Below, one piece after another: positions 1 to 9,979 of a stretch of DNA of 64,000 nucleotides (within the stretch, counting starts at the first letter, position 1; each line of letters begins with the position of its first letter). This stretch comes from Bordetella bronchialis (GTDB lineage: Bacteria > Pseudomonadota > Gammaproteobacteria > Burkholderiales > Burkholderiaceae_B): contig NZ_CP016170.1 in the NCBI RefSeq assembly GCF_001676705.1, positions 5,456,001 through 5,520,000 of the forward strand, in the 5' to 3' direction. The translations under genes were made by a program, and so were the position numbers. Below the pieces are notes generated by a model. That model was not told the origin of the DNA. It searched no databases and saw only the letters and a program-made list of their open reading frames with translations.

Positions 1-1
1 T

Positions 2-526
2 GCCCGCGGCATCAAGCTGGCCGGCCCCCACGACGTGGAAGCCACGGCCATGTTCATCCACGCGGCGATCCACCGCATCGCGCGCAAGGCATGCGTGCTG
101 CATACGCATATGCCTTATGCGACGGCGCTGACGCTGACCGCGCGCCGCGGCCTGGACACGCGGCTGTCGCAGAACGCGATGCGTTTCCACGGCCGGGTCG
201 CCATCGATGCGCGCTATGACGGCCTGGCCCTGGATACCGCCGAAGGCGAACGCATCGCGCGCGCCATGGGCAGGGCCGATGTGCTGTTCCTGGGCAACCA
301 TGGGGTGGTCGTCTGCGGCGAACGGATCGACTACGCCTACGACGACCTGTATTTCCTGGAACGGGCCTGCCAGGCCGAAGTGCTGGCCTTGTCCACCGGC
401 CAGGCGCTGGAACCGGTCTCCGAGGCCGTGGCGCGGCATGTGGCCGTACAGGTGCAGGGCGAGCGGCTGCAGTCCACCTTGTTCTTCGAATCCCTGCGCC
501 GCCGCCTGCCGCCGATGGGCCGCTGA
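2..526 (+). CDS. Class II aldolase/adducin family protein (5' end outside window)
   Basis: The reading frame is open from base 2, so the N-terminus lies off the left edge; 174 codons are visible. Two blocks identify the class II aldolase/adducin fold: HTHMPYATAL, which supplies two zinc-ligand histidines, and GNHGVVVCGE near the C-terminus, which carries the third. Known members retro-aldolise or epimerise phosphorylated sugars, but many of this type act on unknown substrates, so none is assigned here. The gene converges on the metQ-like gene with only 3 bases between the two stop codons. Confidence 0.85.
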   Translation, partial: ARGIKLAGPHDVEATAMFIHAAIHRIARKACVLHTHMPYATALTLTARRGLDTRLSQNAMRFHGRVAIDARYDGLALDTAEGERIARAMGRADVLFLGNHGVVVCGERIDYAYDDLYFLERACQAEVLALSTGQALEPVSEAVARHVAVQVQGERLQSTLFFESLRRRLPPMGR

Positions 527-529
527 ATA

Positions 530-1402
530 TCAGAACGCCGGCACGACGGCGCCCTTGTACTTCTCCAGGATGAACTGCTTGACTTCGGGCGTGTGCAGGG
601 CCGCGACCAGCTTCTGCACCGCCGGCTGGTCGCGGTTGTCCGGCCGCGCCACCAGCACGTTGGCATACGGCGAATCCGAACCCTCGATGAACAGCGCATC
701 CTTGGTGGGCACCAGTCCCGCCTCCAGGGCGTAGTTGGTGTTGATCAGCGCCAGGTCGACGTCATCCAGCGAACGGGGCAGCATCGCGGCCTCCAGCTCC
801 TGGAACTTCAGCTTCTTCGGGTTTTCGACCACGTCCAGCGGCGTCGCGCGGATGTTCCTGGCGTCCTTCAGCTTGATCAAGCCCTGCTTCTGCAACAGCA
901 GCAGCGCGCGACCGCCATTGGTCGGGTCGTTGGGGATCGCCACCGTGGCGCCGCTCTTCAATTCGGACACGTTCTTGATCTTGCGCGAGTACGCGCCGAA
1001 AGGCTCGACGTGCACCTTGGCGATCGCCACCAGATTCGCCTTGCGGTCCTGGTTGAAGGTATCCAGGTAAGGCTGGTGCTGGAAGAAGTTCAGGTCGACC
1101 TGCTTGTCCACGAGCTGCAGATTGGGCTGGACATAGTCGCTGAAGACTTTCACCTCCAGGTCCACGCCTTCCTTGGCCAGGGCCGGCTTCACGAAGGCCA
1201 GGATCTCGGCGTGCGGGACCTGCGTGGCCGCCACGACGAGTTTGTCCGCCGCGCCGGACGGGGCGGCCCACAGCAGCGCCGCGAGCGCGGCAACGGCCGC
1301 CCAGGCGGCCAGCAAGCGCCGGCCGAAACCGGCGGGCGCGTGGGTTGCTTCGGAAGGCGCCGGCGCGCCCGCGGCGCCCGCGCGCCGTATCGATCGAGTC
1401 AT
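530..1402 (-). CDS. MetQ/NlpA family ABC transporter substrate-binding protein
   Basis: A periplasmic binding protein of the NlpA/MetQ family, 290 residues, probably taking up methionine or a related compound. A start at 1402 is preferred over an upstream ATG at 1417, because AGGAGG lies just before 1402 and inside the longer frame. The N-terminus is unusual: about 28 polar residues precede a hydrophobic stretch (about 29-47) ending PSGAADK. This looks like a signal peptidase I site, and there is no lipobox cysteine although many family members are lipoproteins. The family core is clear (VPHAEILAFVKP, LNFFQHQPYLD, IPNDPTNGGRALLLL). No metN ATPase or metI permease gene is adjacent, so its partners must be encoded elsewhere. 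Confidence 0.88.
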   Translation of the reverse strand: MTRSIRRAGAAGAPAPSEATHAPAGFGRRLLAAWAAVAALAALLWAAPSGAADKLVVAATQVPHAEILAFVKPALAKEGVDLEVKVFSDYVQPNLQLVDKQVDLNFFQHQPYLDTFNQDRKANLVAIAKVHVEPFGAYSRKIKNVSELKSGATVAIPNDPTNGGRALLLLQKQGLIKLKDARNIRATPLDVVENPKKLKFQELEAAMLPRSLDDVDLALINTNYALEAGLVPTKDALFIEGSDSPYANVLVARPDNRDQPAVQKLVAALHTPEVKQFILEKYKGAVVPAF

Positions 1403-1503
1403 TTTGTTCCTCCTCATGGGGGTTCCCGCATGGACCGTTTAAAACGAAAGGGATCAAATCTACATGAACGGGGCTTTTTTGTACTCCATCTCTTTATTAC
1501 GCG

Positions 1504-2489
<986 letters not shown>

Positions 2490-2490
<1 letters not shown>

Positions 2491-3236
2491 TGCATATCCA
2501 TCGGCATCTGTTGCGGCCCGCGGCGCGGCTGCGCCGCTCCCGCCGGATCGCCAGCGCGGTTCCCGCCCGGCTGTGGCTGTTCGACCTGGACAACACGCTG
2601 CACAACACCTCGCACGCCATCTTCCCGCGCATCGATGCCGGCATGACGCGCGCGGTGGCCGAGACCCTGGGCGTGGACCTGGACACCGCCAATACCCTGC
2701 GCAGGACCTACTGGAAGCGCTACGGCGCCACCGTGATCGGCATGGTGCGCCATCATGGCGTCAATGCCGAGACCTTCCTGCGCATGAGCCACGACTTCGA
2801 CGTCCGCCCGCTGATCAAGGCGGAAACAGGCCTGCCCGCCAAGCTGCGCCGCCTGCCCGGGCGCAAGGTGCTGCTGACCAACGCGCCGCTGCACTACGCC
2901 CGCGCGGTACTGCGCCACCTGGGGCTGCTGGGCCAATTCGACAGCCTGTGGGCCATCGAGCATATGAACTGGCACGGCAGCTTCCGGCCCAAGCCCTCGG
3001 CCACCCTGCTGCGGCGCGTCCTGGCACGCGAAGGCGTGGCGGCCGCCCATACGGTGCTGGTCGAGGACACGCTGGAAAACCTGCGCGGCGCGCGGCGCGT
3101 GGGGCTGCGCACGGTCCACATCAACCACCCCGGCACACCCTTCAGCAAGGGGGGCCGCAACCGGCCGGGCTACGTGGACTTGCGGGTAAACTCGGTCAGC
3201 GAGCTGCTCCTGCAACGGCGGCCCCTGCGGCGCTAG
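2490..3236 (+). CDS. HAD-superfamily pyrimidine 5'-nucleotidase-like hydrolase
   Basis: A 248-residue haloacid-dehalogenase hydrolase of the SDT1/pyrimidine 5'-nucleotidase type. The nucleophile motif LFDLDNTLHN lies near residue 30, motif II is LLTNAP, and later lysine and acidic motifs are FRPKPS and VLVEDTLENL. The likely reaction is dephosphorylation of a nucleoside monophosphate or similar metabolite, but the substrate cannot be fixed from sequence. About 25 basic N-terminal residues precede the HAD core, so a later start is possible. The ATG overlaps the argB stop (TAATG), so the pair is probably co-transcribed. Confidence 0.85.
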
Positions 3237-3301
3237 AAATCTTCCTTCAGTTTTTATTCCTGGACTTTCCACTACCGGACGCTACGCGGACGGCCTTACC
3301 C

Positions 3302-3877
3302 ATGGCAAGCAGACCCGGCGAAAAGAAAACGCAGATCCTGCAGACCCTGGCGGAAATGCTGGAGCAGCCTCACGCGGCAAGAATCACCACGGCGGCCCTG
3401 GCGGCACGCATGCAGGTTTCCGAAGCCGCGCTGTACCGGCACTTCGCCAGCAAGGCGCAGATGTTCGAAGGCCTGATCGAATTCATCGAACAGACCATAT
3501 TCACGCTGGTCAACCAGATCGCGTCAGCGGAACCCCAGGGCATCGGACAGGCGCGGCGCATGGTCAACATGCTGCTGACCTTCTCGGAGCGCAACAAGGG
3601 CATGACGCGCGTGCTGACCGGCGACGCGCTGGTCACCGAAGACAACCGCCTGCAGGAACGCATCAACCACATCAACGATCGCATCGAGGCTTCGTTCCGC
3701 CAGGCGCTGCGCACGGCCGTCCACGATGGCGGCCTGCCCAACAACGCCGACGTCAGCGCGCATGCCAGCCTGTTGACGCATTTCGTGCTGGGACGCTGGC
3801 TGCGCTATGCGCAAAGCGGCTGGCGGGTAGCGCCCACGGCCCACCTGGACGAACAATTGCGGCTTGCCTTGGGGTGA
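3302..3877 (+). CDS. slmA: Nucleoid occlusion factor SlmA (TetR family)
   Basis: A 191-residue TetR-fold protein. The N-terminal HTH (about residues 25-50: ITTAALAARMQVSEAALYRH) followed by FASKAQMFEGLIEFIE is characteristic of SlmA. In enteric bacteria SlmA binds chromosomal sites and blocks FtsZ assembly over the nucleoid. The open frame extends far upstream, overlapping the HAD gene, but the ATG at 3302 gives the standard MASRPGEKKTQIL start. It follows argB and the HAD gene on the same strand and converges on the thiF gene. Confidence 0.93.
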   Translation: MASRPGEKKTQILQTLAEMLEQPHAARITTAALAARMQVSEAALYRHFASKAQMFEGLIEFIEQTIFTLVNQIASAEPQGIGQARRMVNMLLTFSERNKGMTRVLTGDALVTEDNRLQERINHINDRIEASFRQALRTAVHDGGLPNNADVSAHASLLTHFVLGRWLRYAQSGWRVAPTAHLDEQLRLALG

Positions 3878-3894
3878 TGGCCGGACCGACGCGC

Positions 3895-4644
3895 TCAGCG
3901 ATGGGCGCACACGGCGCATTCATGGTCGCGCGGCACGTTCAGGCTGCGCCACTGCATGGACAGCCCATCCAGGCATAGCAGGCGCCCGGAGAGCGTTTCC
4001 CCTATGCCGGCCAGCAGCTTCAGGGTTTCCGCCGCCTGCACGCTGCCGATGATGCCGACCAGCGGCGCCAGCACGCCCATGGTGGCGCAGTTGGCCTCTT
4101 CCACATCGTCGGCCTCGGGAAACAGGCAGTGGTAGCACGGCGATGCCTGGCCGCGCAGGTCGAACACACTGACCTGACCGTCGAAGCGGATGGCCGCGCC
4201 GGATATCAGCGGCTTGCGGTGATGGACGCAGGCGCGATTGATCTGGTGCCGCGTCGTGAAGTTGTCCGAGCAATCCAGCACCACATCCGCGCGCGCGACC
4301 GCGGCTTCCAGCGCCTGGCCCTGCAGGCGTTGTGCAATGGTTTCGACAACGATCTCGGGATTGAAGGCATGCAAGGCGCGGCGGCCTGACTCGACCTTGG
4401 GCTGGCCCAGGCTTTCGGTGGTGTGCAGCAGCTGCCGCTGCAGATTGCTGAGTTCGACCACATCGTCGTCCACCAGCGTGATGTGGCCCACGCCGGCGCT
4501 GGCCAAATACATGGCGGCTGGGGAGCCCAACCCCCCCGCGCCGATGATCAGCGCACGCGCCGCCAGGAATTTCTCCTGCCCTTCGATACCCAGTTCGTCG
4601 AGCAGGATGTGGCGGGCGTAGCGCAGCAACTGCCGGTCGTTCAT
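3895..4644 (-). CDS. ThiF/MoeB/HesA family adenylyltransferase
   Basis: An E1-like enzyme that adenylates the C-terminal glycine of a ubiquitin-like sulfur carrier (ThiS or MoaD type) for thiamin or molybdopterin synthesis. Visible in its 249 residues are the nucleotide-binding GAGGLGSPAA (35-44), DDDVVELSNLQRQ (59-71), a candidate catalytic Cys186 in ANCATMG, and two zinc CxxC pairs (Cys170/173 and Cys243/246). ThiF and MoeB roles cannot be separated from this sequence. Its ATG overlaps the ctpA stop by 4 bases, so it is the last gene of the gpmA-envC-ctpA-thiF block. Confidence 0.9.
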   Translation of the reverse strand: MNDRQLLRYARHILLDELGIEGQEKFLAARALIIGAGGLGSPAAMYLASAGVGHITLVDDDVVELSNLQRQLLHTTESLGQPKVESGRRALHAFNPEIVVETIAQRLQGQALEAAVARADVVLDCSDNFTTRHQINRACVHHRKPLISGAAIRFDGQVSVFDLRGQASPCYHCLFPEADDVEEANCATMGVLAPLVGIIGSVQAAETLKLLAGIGETLSGRLLCLDGLSMQWRSLNVPRDHECAVCAHR

Positions 4645-6107
4645 TTTGCCTTGGCGGGCTCGACTCCGGACGGCGTGATGATCATGCGTTCGGTCGGCGG
4701 GGCGGACGCGCCGGCGGCTTGCTGGCCACCGGCCTTGTCGGTCGCGGCCGTCTTCGGCACCGCCTTCTGGATGGGTTTGTTATCCAGCAGATTCAGCGCC
4801 TGCTTCAGCTGGAAATCGTCCTTGCCGCCGAACTCGAACGTCTTGGGCAGTTCGATATTGGCCGGGTCGTTGCTGGACCTGATTTCGCCGTTGGGCGCTT
4901 GCTGGTTGGCCAGGTGACGCTGCAGGTCGGCTTCGCGCGGCAGGCGGAACAGGTCGCCCGTGGCCGTATCCGCCACGACGTAATCGGGTTCGATGCCGGT
5001 GGCCTGGATGGAACGGCCGCTGGGCGTGAAATACCGTGACGTGGTCAGCTTGATGGCGGTGTCTTCGCTGAGCGGCAGGATGACCTGCACCGAGCCCTTG
5101 CCGAAGGTCCGGTTGCCCATCACCTTGGCGCGCTTGTGATCCTGCAGGGCGCCGGCGACGATCTCGGAGGCGGACGCCGAGCCCACGTTGACCAGCACGA
5201 CCATGGGCACGGTCTTGACCCAGCCCGGCAGGCCGGACAGGTAATTGCCTTCGCCGCGGGCGTATTCCGCCGGCGTGGCAAGGTACTTATGACGCGAGTC
5301 GGGCGTGCGGCCATCGGTGGACACCACCAGCGAATCCGGCGGCAGGAAGGCCGAGGCCACGCCGATGGCGCTGGTCAGCAGCCCGCCCGGGTCGTTGCGC
5401 AGGTCCAGGATCAAAGCGCGCGGCGCTTGCTTTGCGCCGAGTTCGGCCAGCTGGCGCGCCATGTCGGCGCCGGTCTTTTCCTGGAACTGGGCGATGCGCA
5501 CATAGGCGACGTTGCCATCGAGCATCTTGCTGCGCACGCTGCGCACCTTGATGACGTCGCGCACGATGCGCAGCACGATGGGCTGCGGATGGTCGGCGCG
5601 CATGATGGTCAGCGTGATGGGCGTCTTGGGCGCGCCGCGCATCAGCTTGACGGCATCGTTCAAGGACATGCCCTTGGTGGGCGTGTCGTTGATCTTGGTG
5701 ATCAGGTCGCCCGCCATGACGCCAGCGCGCGCGGCAGGCGTGTCTTCGATGGGCGAGATGACCTTGACGTAGCCGTCTTCCGCGCCGACTTCGATACCCA
5801 ACCCGCCGAACTCGCCCTGCGTGGCGGTCTGCATGTCGCGGTAGGCATCGGCGTCCAGATAGGCGGAGTGCGGATCCAGGCCCGACACCATGCCGGAAAT
5901 CGCATTGTCGATCAGCGTCTTGTCGTCGACGGGCTCGACGTAGTTATTCTTGATGGCGCCGAAGACGTTGGTGAACTGGCGCAGTTCCTCCAGGGGCAAG
6001 GGGCTGCCGCCGCGCTGCGCCACCGCGCTTACGCCGACACTGAGCATGACCCCGGCGACCACGCCCAGCGACACCAGGCCGAAACTACGAAACTTGCGAG
6101 TGCTCAT
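4641..6107 (-). CDS. ctpA: S41-family C-terminal processing peptidase
   Basis: A periplasmic serine protease of the CtpA/Prc group, 488 residues. It has an N-terminal signal or anchor segment (about 10-30), a PDZ domain (about 95-180) and the S41 catalytic region. The latter shows LRNDPGGLL, the serine block GSASASEIVAGAL (about 309-321) and Lys337 in FGKGSVQ. The start at 6107 is chosen because AGGAAG precedes it; a TTG at 6134 in the same frame is less likely. The C-terminal tail is rich in Ala, Lys and Pro. It lies directly downstream of envC; family members commonly regulate cell-wall hydrolases, so a joint role in cell separation is inferred. Confidence 0.93.
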   Translation of the reverse strand: MSTRKFRSFGLVSLGVVAGVMLSVGVSAVAQRGGSPLPLEELRQFTNVFGAIKNNYVEPVDDKTLIDNAISGMVSGLDPHSAYLDADAYRDMQTATQGEFGGLGIEVGAEDGYVKVISPIEDTPAARAGVMAGDLITKINDTPTKGMSLNDAVKLMRGAPKTPITLTIMRADHPQPIVLRIVRDVIKVRSVRSKMLDGNVAYVRIAQFQEKTGADMARQLAELGAKQAPRALILDLRNDPGGLLTSAIGVASAFLPPDSLVVSTDGRTPDSRHKYLATPAEYARGEGNYLSGLPGWVKTVPMVVLVNVGSASASEIVAGALQDHKRAKVMGNRTFGKGSVQVILPLSEDTAIKLTTSRYFTPSGRSIQATGIEPDYVVADTATGDLFRLPREADLQRHLANQQAPNGEIRSSNDPANIELPKTFEFGGKDDFQLKQALNLLDNKPIQKAVPKTAATDKAGGQQAAGASAPPTERMIITPSGVEPAKAK

Positions 6108-6140
6108 GCACACTTCCTGAATTGGTTTAGCCAAACGCTT

Positions 6141-7721
6141 CTACTGGGCCAACCACTGGGCTGGGTCCACCGGCGCGCCACCATGACGAATTTCAAAGTA
6201 TAGGCCCGATTCCACCTGCCCGCCCGTCGCGCCGGCCGAGGCGATGGTGTCCCCCGCCGCGACCCGATCGCCCACCTGCTTGAGCAGTGCCTGGTTGTAG
6301 GCATACACCGTCATGTACTGCTGGCCGTGATCCACGATGATGAGGTTGCCGAAGCCCCGCAGCCAATTGGCGTAAACCACGGTACCGGGAGCGACGGCGT
6401 GCACCGGCGTGCCTTCCGGCACGCGCAGGACGATGCCGCGCCACACGCCGCCGTCTGGACGGCTTAGACCGAAACGGCCCTGCATGGTTGCACCCTGCAC
6501 CGGCATGGGGAGTCCTGGCCGCAAGCCGCGCCCGACGGCGGGCTGCGGCCGCGCCGGCGGCGCCTGGGTGGCCGGCGCCGGTTCAGCCGGTTTTAAGCCG
6601 TCTATGCTGCCGCGCGCGACGGGCAGCCCCGCCTGCGCGGCGCGGCGGGCCTCGGCCTCGGCGTCCTCGGCCTGCTTGGCGGCGGCGGCGGCCTGCCTGT
6701 CCGCGGCGGCGGCAGCCTCGGCATCGCGACGGGCGGCGGCTTCCACTTGCTCGCGCGCCTGCGTGGCTTCGCGAGCCTCCTGGGCACGGCGCGCGGCGTC
6801 CGCCGCCTTGCGGGCATCGTCGGCCCGCTTGCGCGCTTCTTCCGCCTTGCGCCGGGCCTCTTCCAGCGCCTGGCGCCTGGCTTCCTCGGCCTTGCGCGCC
6901 GCTTCCGCTTCCGCCTTGCGGCGAGCCTCTTCGGCCTTGCGGCGCGCTTCCTCGGCCTTGCGCGCTTCCTCGGCCTGCTTTTCGATGGCCGCCTGCAGAT
7001 CGTCGATCAGGCGCGACATGCGCTGGTCGTCGCGACCGAGCTTGACGGCTTCCTCGCGCTGGGCCGTGATCTGCCCTTCCAGGCGCGCCAATACGCTGGC
7101 CCGCTCTTTCTGTTGCGCCAGCAGCTGCGATTTCTGGTCGGCGGTGTCCTTGACGACCTGGGCGATTTCCTGGCGCCGCGCATCGGCCCGGCCTTGCAGG
7201 CGGGCCAGTTCGTCCAGGTCGCGGCGCAGCGCCTGCACGGCTTCGGCGCGCGCCTGGGACACATAGCCCAGATAGGCCAGATTGCGTCCCAGCTGCTGGG
7301 GATCGTCGCCGGAAAGCAAGGCGGTCCAGGGCGACAGGCCGCTGGTGTATTGCGCCCGCAGTTGCCGGGCAAGTTCCTCGCGCCGCTGGGCCAGCACGGC
7401 CTGCTGCGCCGTCATCTGGCGTTCCAGCCCGGCCAGGTCGGCCTCCGCCTGTTTGCTCTGGGCGGCCAGTTCCGCCAGCCGGCGGTTGATCTGCGAGATG
7501 GCGGTCTCGGACTGGCGCAACGCGTCGGCGGCTTCCTTGCGCGCCGACTCGCGTTCGTCGATGGTCTTCTGCAGCGACTGGATGCGCTCGCGCAGCGCCG
7601 ACTGCTGGCGCTGCGCTTCGGATTGCTTTTCAGCAAGATCCGGCGGCGCCGCACGCACGCCGCCGGCGGCCAAGGCCAGCACCAGCGTGGCCGCCGTCCA
7701 TCCCCTCGCCGCAAGCCGCAT
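6141..7721 (-). CDS. envC: Murein hydrolase activator EnvC-like protein (degenerate M23/LytM)
   Basis: A 526-residue periplasmic protein: signal peptide (cleavage probably after GGVRA, about residue 24), a very long coiled coil with Ala/Glu/Arg/Lys-rich repeats (about 30-350), a Pro/Ala linker, and a C-terminal LytM domain (about 410-526). The LytM domain lacks the metal ligands of active M23 endopeptidases: WRGIVL stands where the HxxxD motif would be, and GLYFEIR where the HxH motif would be. This matches EnvC, which activates amidases for septal peptidoglycan splitting rather than cutting peptidoglycan itself. It starts 3 bases after the gpmA stop codon. Confidence 0.92.
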   Translation of the reverse strand: MRLAARGWTAATLVLALAAGGVRAAPPDLAEKQSEAQRQQSALRERIQSLQKTIDERESARKEAADALRQSETAISQINRRLAELAAQSKQAEADLAGLERQMTAQQAVLAQRREELARQLRAQYTSGLSPWTALLSGDDPQQLGRNLAYLGYVSQARAEAVQALRRDLDELARLQGRADARRQEIAQVVKDTADQKSQLLAQQKERASVLARLEGQITAQREEAVKLGRDDQRMSRLIDDLQAAIEKQAEEARKAEEARRKAEEARRKAEAEAARKAEEARRQALEEARRKAEEARKRADDARKAADAARRAQEAREATQAREQVEAAARRDAEAAAAADRQAAAAAKQAEDAEAEARRAAQAGLPVARGSIDGLKPAEPAPATQAPPARPQPAVGRGLRPGLPMPVQGATMQGRFGLSRPDGGVWRGIVLRVPEGTPVHAVAPGTVVYANWLRGFGNLIIVDHGQQYMTVYAYNQALLKQVGDRVAAGDTIASAGATGGQVESGLYFEIRHGGAPVDPAQWLAQ

Positions 7722-7724
7722 CGA

Positions 7725-8477
7725 TCAGGCCTTTTTCGCCTTGCCCTGGGCGGCCACGGCCGCCATGGCCGCCTCGATCTCGGCGGGATCGCCCAGATAG
7801 TAGTGGCGCAGCGGGCGCAGATCGTCGTCCAGTTCGTACACCAGCGGCTGCCCGGTGGGAATATTCAGGCCGACGATGTCGTCGTCGGAGATATTGTCCA
7901 GATGCTTGATCAGGGCGCGCAGGCTATTGCCGTGCGCCGAGATCAGCACGCGGCGGCCGGACCGGATGGCGGGCGCGATGGACTCGTTCCAGAACGGCAG
8001 CACGCGCGCCACGGTGTCTTTCAGGCATTCGGTGGCCGGCAGCTGGTCCGCCGGGATGCGCGCATAGCGGCTGTCGAAGCGCGGATGGCGCGGGTCGTCC
8101 TGGGGAATGGGGTCCGGCGCGATGGCATAGGCCCGGCGCCAGATCAGCACTTGCTCCTCGCCGAACTTGGCGGCGGTCTCGGCCTTGTTCAGGCCCTGGA
8201 GGTCGCCGTAATGGCGTTCGTTCAGGCGCCAGCTATTGCCGATGGGCGTGTACATGGCGTCCATGGCGTCCAGGGCGATCCACAGGGTGCGGATGGCGCG
8301 CTTGAGCACCGAGGTATAGGCCAGGTCGAAGGCATAGCCCTCGCGCTTGAGCAGCTCGCCGGCGGCGCGCGCCTGTTCCCGGCCCGTGTCGGTCAGGTCC
8401 ACGTCGGTCCAGCCCGTGAAGCGGTTTTCCAGATTCCACTGGCTTTCGCCATGACGCATGAGAACGAGTTTGTGCAT
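7725..8477 (-). CDS. gpmA: 2,3-bisphosphoglycerate-dependent phosphoglycerate mutase
   Basis: Interconverts 3- and 2-phosphoglycerate in glycolysis and gluconeogenesis. The 250-residue protein carries [10 protein letters not shown] with phospho-acceptor His9, [29 protein letters not shown] and the second catalytic histidine in [10 protein letters not shown]. This is the full dPGM signature. The frame extends 16 codons upstream, but the ATG at 8477 gives the family N-terminus [12 protein letters not shown]. It heads a minus-strand operon with envC, ctpA and thiF. Confidence 0.96.
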   Translation of the reverse strand: MHKLVLMRHGESQWNLENRFTGWTDVDLTDTGREQARAAGELLKREGYAFDLAYTSVLKRAIRTLWIALDAMDAMYTPIGNSWRLNERHYGDLQGLNKAETAAKFGEEQVLIWRRAYAIAPDPIPQDDPRHPRFDSRYARIPADQLPATECLKDTVARVLPFWNESIAPAIRSGRRVLISAHGNSLRALIKHLDNISDDDIVGLNIPTGQPLVYELDDDLRPLRHYYLGDPAEIEAAMAAVAAQGKAKKA

Positions 8478-8527
8478 AGTGCGGATCGCTTGAAACGGAG
8501 GTGAAAGATGCCGGATTGGCATCATTT

Positions 8528-8533
8528 TATAAT
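8528..8533 (+). promoter_or_regulatory. Candidate -10 element upstream of the rhodanese-grxC-secB block
   Basis: A perfect TATAAT lies in an AT-rich patch of the divergent intergenic region, 104 bases before the rhodanese start. No convincing -35 is seen at the right distance, so activity is uncertain. Confidence 0.3.
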
Positions 8534-8637
8534 TGCACGGTTATGCCCCTTCCGGCCCATGGCAAGCCAGCGCCCGGACCGGCGGCGCCTGGTGGGCGGT
8601 TTACCGCTCCGTTAACCGTCATATTTCAGGACGTTCC

Positions 8638-9060
8638 GTGGATTTTCTGCATTTTCTGCTTAGCCAGAACAACGTTTTTATCGTCGCCGCCGCCGTCGTG
8701 TCCGGCATCATGCTGGCCCTGCCGGCGTTGCGCAAGGGCGGCAGGGGCGGCGGTGTCGGAACGGCGGAAGCCATCCAGATGGTCAACCAGCGGCAAGCCG
8801 TCCTGGTGGACGTGCGGCCTGCTGAACAGTACCAGGCGGGGCACATCGCCCAGGCACGCAGCGTGCCTGCCGCGGATATCGACAAGAAATCCGCCAGCCT
8901 GCCCAAGAACAAGCCGCTGGTGGTGGTATGCGAGCAAGGACGCGACGCCAGCCGCGCCGTCGCCCGGCTGAAAGCCCAGGGCTTCGGAGAGGTCGTCGCG
9001 CTGGAAGGCGGCATGAAGGCCTGGAGCCAGGCCGGCCTGCCGGTCACGCAGAAGGCCTGA
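8638..9060 (+). CDS. Membrane-anchored rhodanese-like protein
   Basis: A 140-residue protein with one N-terminal membrane segment (about 11-30) and a rhodanese domain (about 42-138). The active-site loop is CEQGRDAS with Cys98 as the likely persulfide carrier. A GTG start at 8638 with AGGA upstream gives the N-terminus (M)DFLHFLLSQNN; no ATG is available near it. Rhodaneses carry sulfane sulfur, and the physiological acceptor here is unknown. It precedes grxC and secB on the same strand, consistent with a redox and protein-export operon. Confidence 0.9.
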   Translation: MDFLHFLLSQNNVFIVAAAVVSGIMLALPALRKGGRGGGVGTAEAIQMVNQRQAVLVDVRPAEQYQAGHIAQARSVPAADIDKKSASLPKNKPLVVVCEQGRDASRAVARLKAQGFGEVVALEGGMKAWSQAGLPVTQKA

Positions 9061-9131
9061 GCGCCGCGGCGTACCGGCGCCTGTCCGCCGCGCATATCCC
9101 TTCGCCCCACTTCGACCAGAGAATCGTCACG

Positions 9132-9386
9132 ATGAAAAAAGTCCTGATGTACAGCACCGCCGTCTGTCCGTATTGCGTGCGCGCCGAAGCCCTGCTGAAA
9201 CAGCGCGGCGTGACCGAGATCGAAAAGATCCGCATCGACCTCGATCCGTCCCAGCGCGACGCGATGATGCAACGCACCGGCCGGCGCACCGTGCCGCAAA
9301 TCTATATCGGCGATACCCACGTGGGCGGCTACGACGATCTTGCCGCGCTCGACCGCGCGGAGAAGCTGGTCCCCATGCTGGGCTGA
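9132..9386 (+). CDS. grxC: Glutaredoxin 3
   Basis: An 84-residue dithiol glutaredoxin that reduces disulfides with glutathione. The active site is CPYC (Cys12 and Cys15), followed by the TVPQIYIGDTHVGGYDD block that forms the cis-proline and glutathione-binding surface. Length and motifs match GrxC fully. It lies between the rhodanese gene and secB on the same strand. Confidence 0.97.
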   Translation: MKKVLMYSTAVCPYCVRAEALLKQRGVTEIEKIRIDLDPSQRDAMMQRTGRRTVPQIYIGDTHVGGYDDLAALDRAEKLVPMLG

Positions 9387-9460
9387 ACCCGGCGGGCCGT
9401 CCCGTGGACGGCCCAACCCTTGCCTGACCCAGGCCCACCCTTACCAACCCGGAATTTCTC

Positions 9461-9979
9461 ATGGCTGATCAAAACAACCAGCAAGCGGGCGACGACACGC
9501 CGTCGTTCAATCTCCAGCGCGTTTACCTGAAGGACATGTCGCTGGAAATGCCCAATGCGCCGCACATCTTCCTGGAACAGGAGACGCCCCAGGTCGAGGT
9601 CAGCATCAACGTGGGCGGCCAGCGGCTGACCGAAACGCTGTTCGAATCCACCGTCACCGTCACCGTGACCACCCGCATCGGCGACAAGGTGCTCTATCTG
9701 GTGGAAGGCACGCAGGCCGGGATTTTCGAACTGGCCAATATCCCGCAGGAACAGCTGGATCCGCTGCTGGGCATCGTCTGCCCCACCATGGTGTACCCGT
9801 ATCTGCGCGCCAACGTGGCCGACGCCATCACGCGTACATCGCTGCCGGCCCTGCACCTGGCGGAGGTCAACTTCCAGGCCTTGTACGAACAGCGCATCGC
9901 CGAATTGCAGCAGCAGCAGTCGCAGCAATCGGGCAATGAGTCCGGCATCATCCTGCCGCCCAATGCCACGCGCCAATAA
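9461..9979 (+). CDS. secB: Protein-export chaperone SecB
   Basis: A cytosolic tetrameric chaperone that keeps preproteins unfolded and hands them to SecA. The 172-residue protein has the typical acidic N-terminus, [16 protein letters not shown], the long beta-sheet core and the [14 protein letters not shown] helix, with a Gln-rich tail ([11 protein letters not shown]). The end of the gene overlaps the start of gpsA by 17 bases. A terminator-like hairpin lies inside gpsA, 172 bases beyond the secB stop codon. Confidence 0.97.
   Translation: MADQNNQQAGDDTPSFNLQRVYLKDMSLEMPNAPHIFLEQETPQVEVSINVGGQRLTETLFESTVTVTVTTRIGDKVLYLVEGTQAGIFELANIPQEQLDPLLGIVCPTMVYPYLRANVADAITRTSLPALHLAEVNFQALYEQRIAELQQQQSQQSGNESGIILPPNATRQ

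Noticed and set aside
8508..8615. A 35-codon plus-strand frame with GGAGG before its ATG, upstream of the rhodanese gene.
   Set aside because: Its composition is not protein-like, and it spans the TATAAT at 8528 that is a better promoter candidate; the GGAGG lies just upstream of the divergent gpmA start and may be chance.
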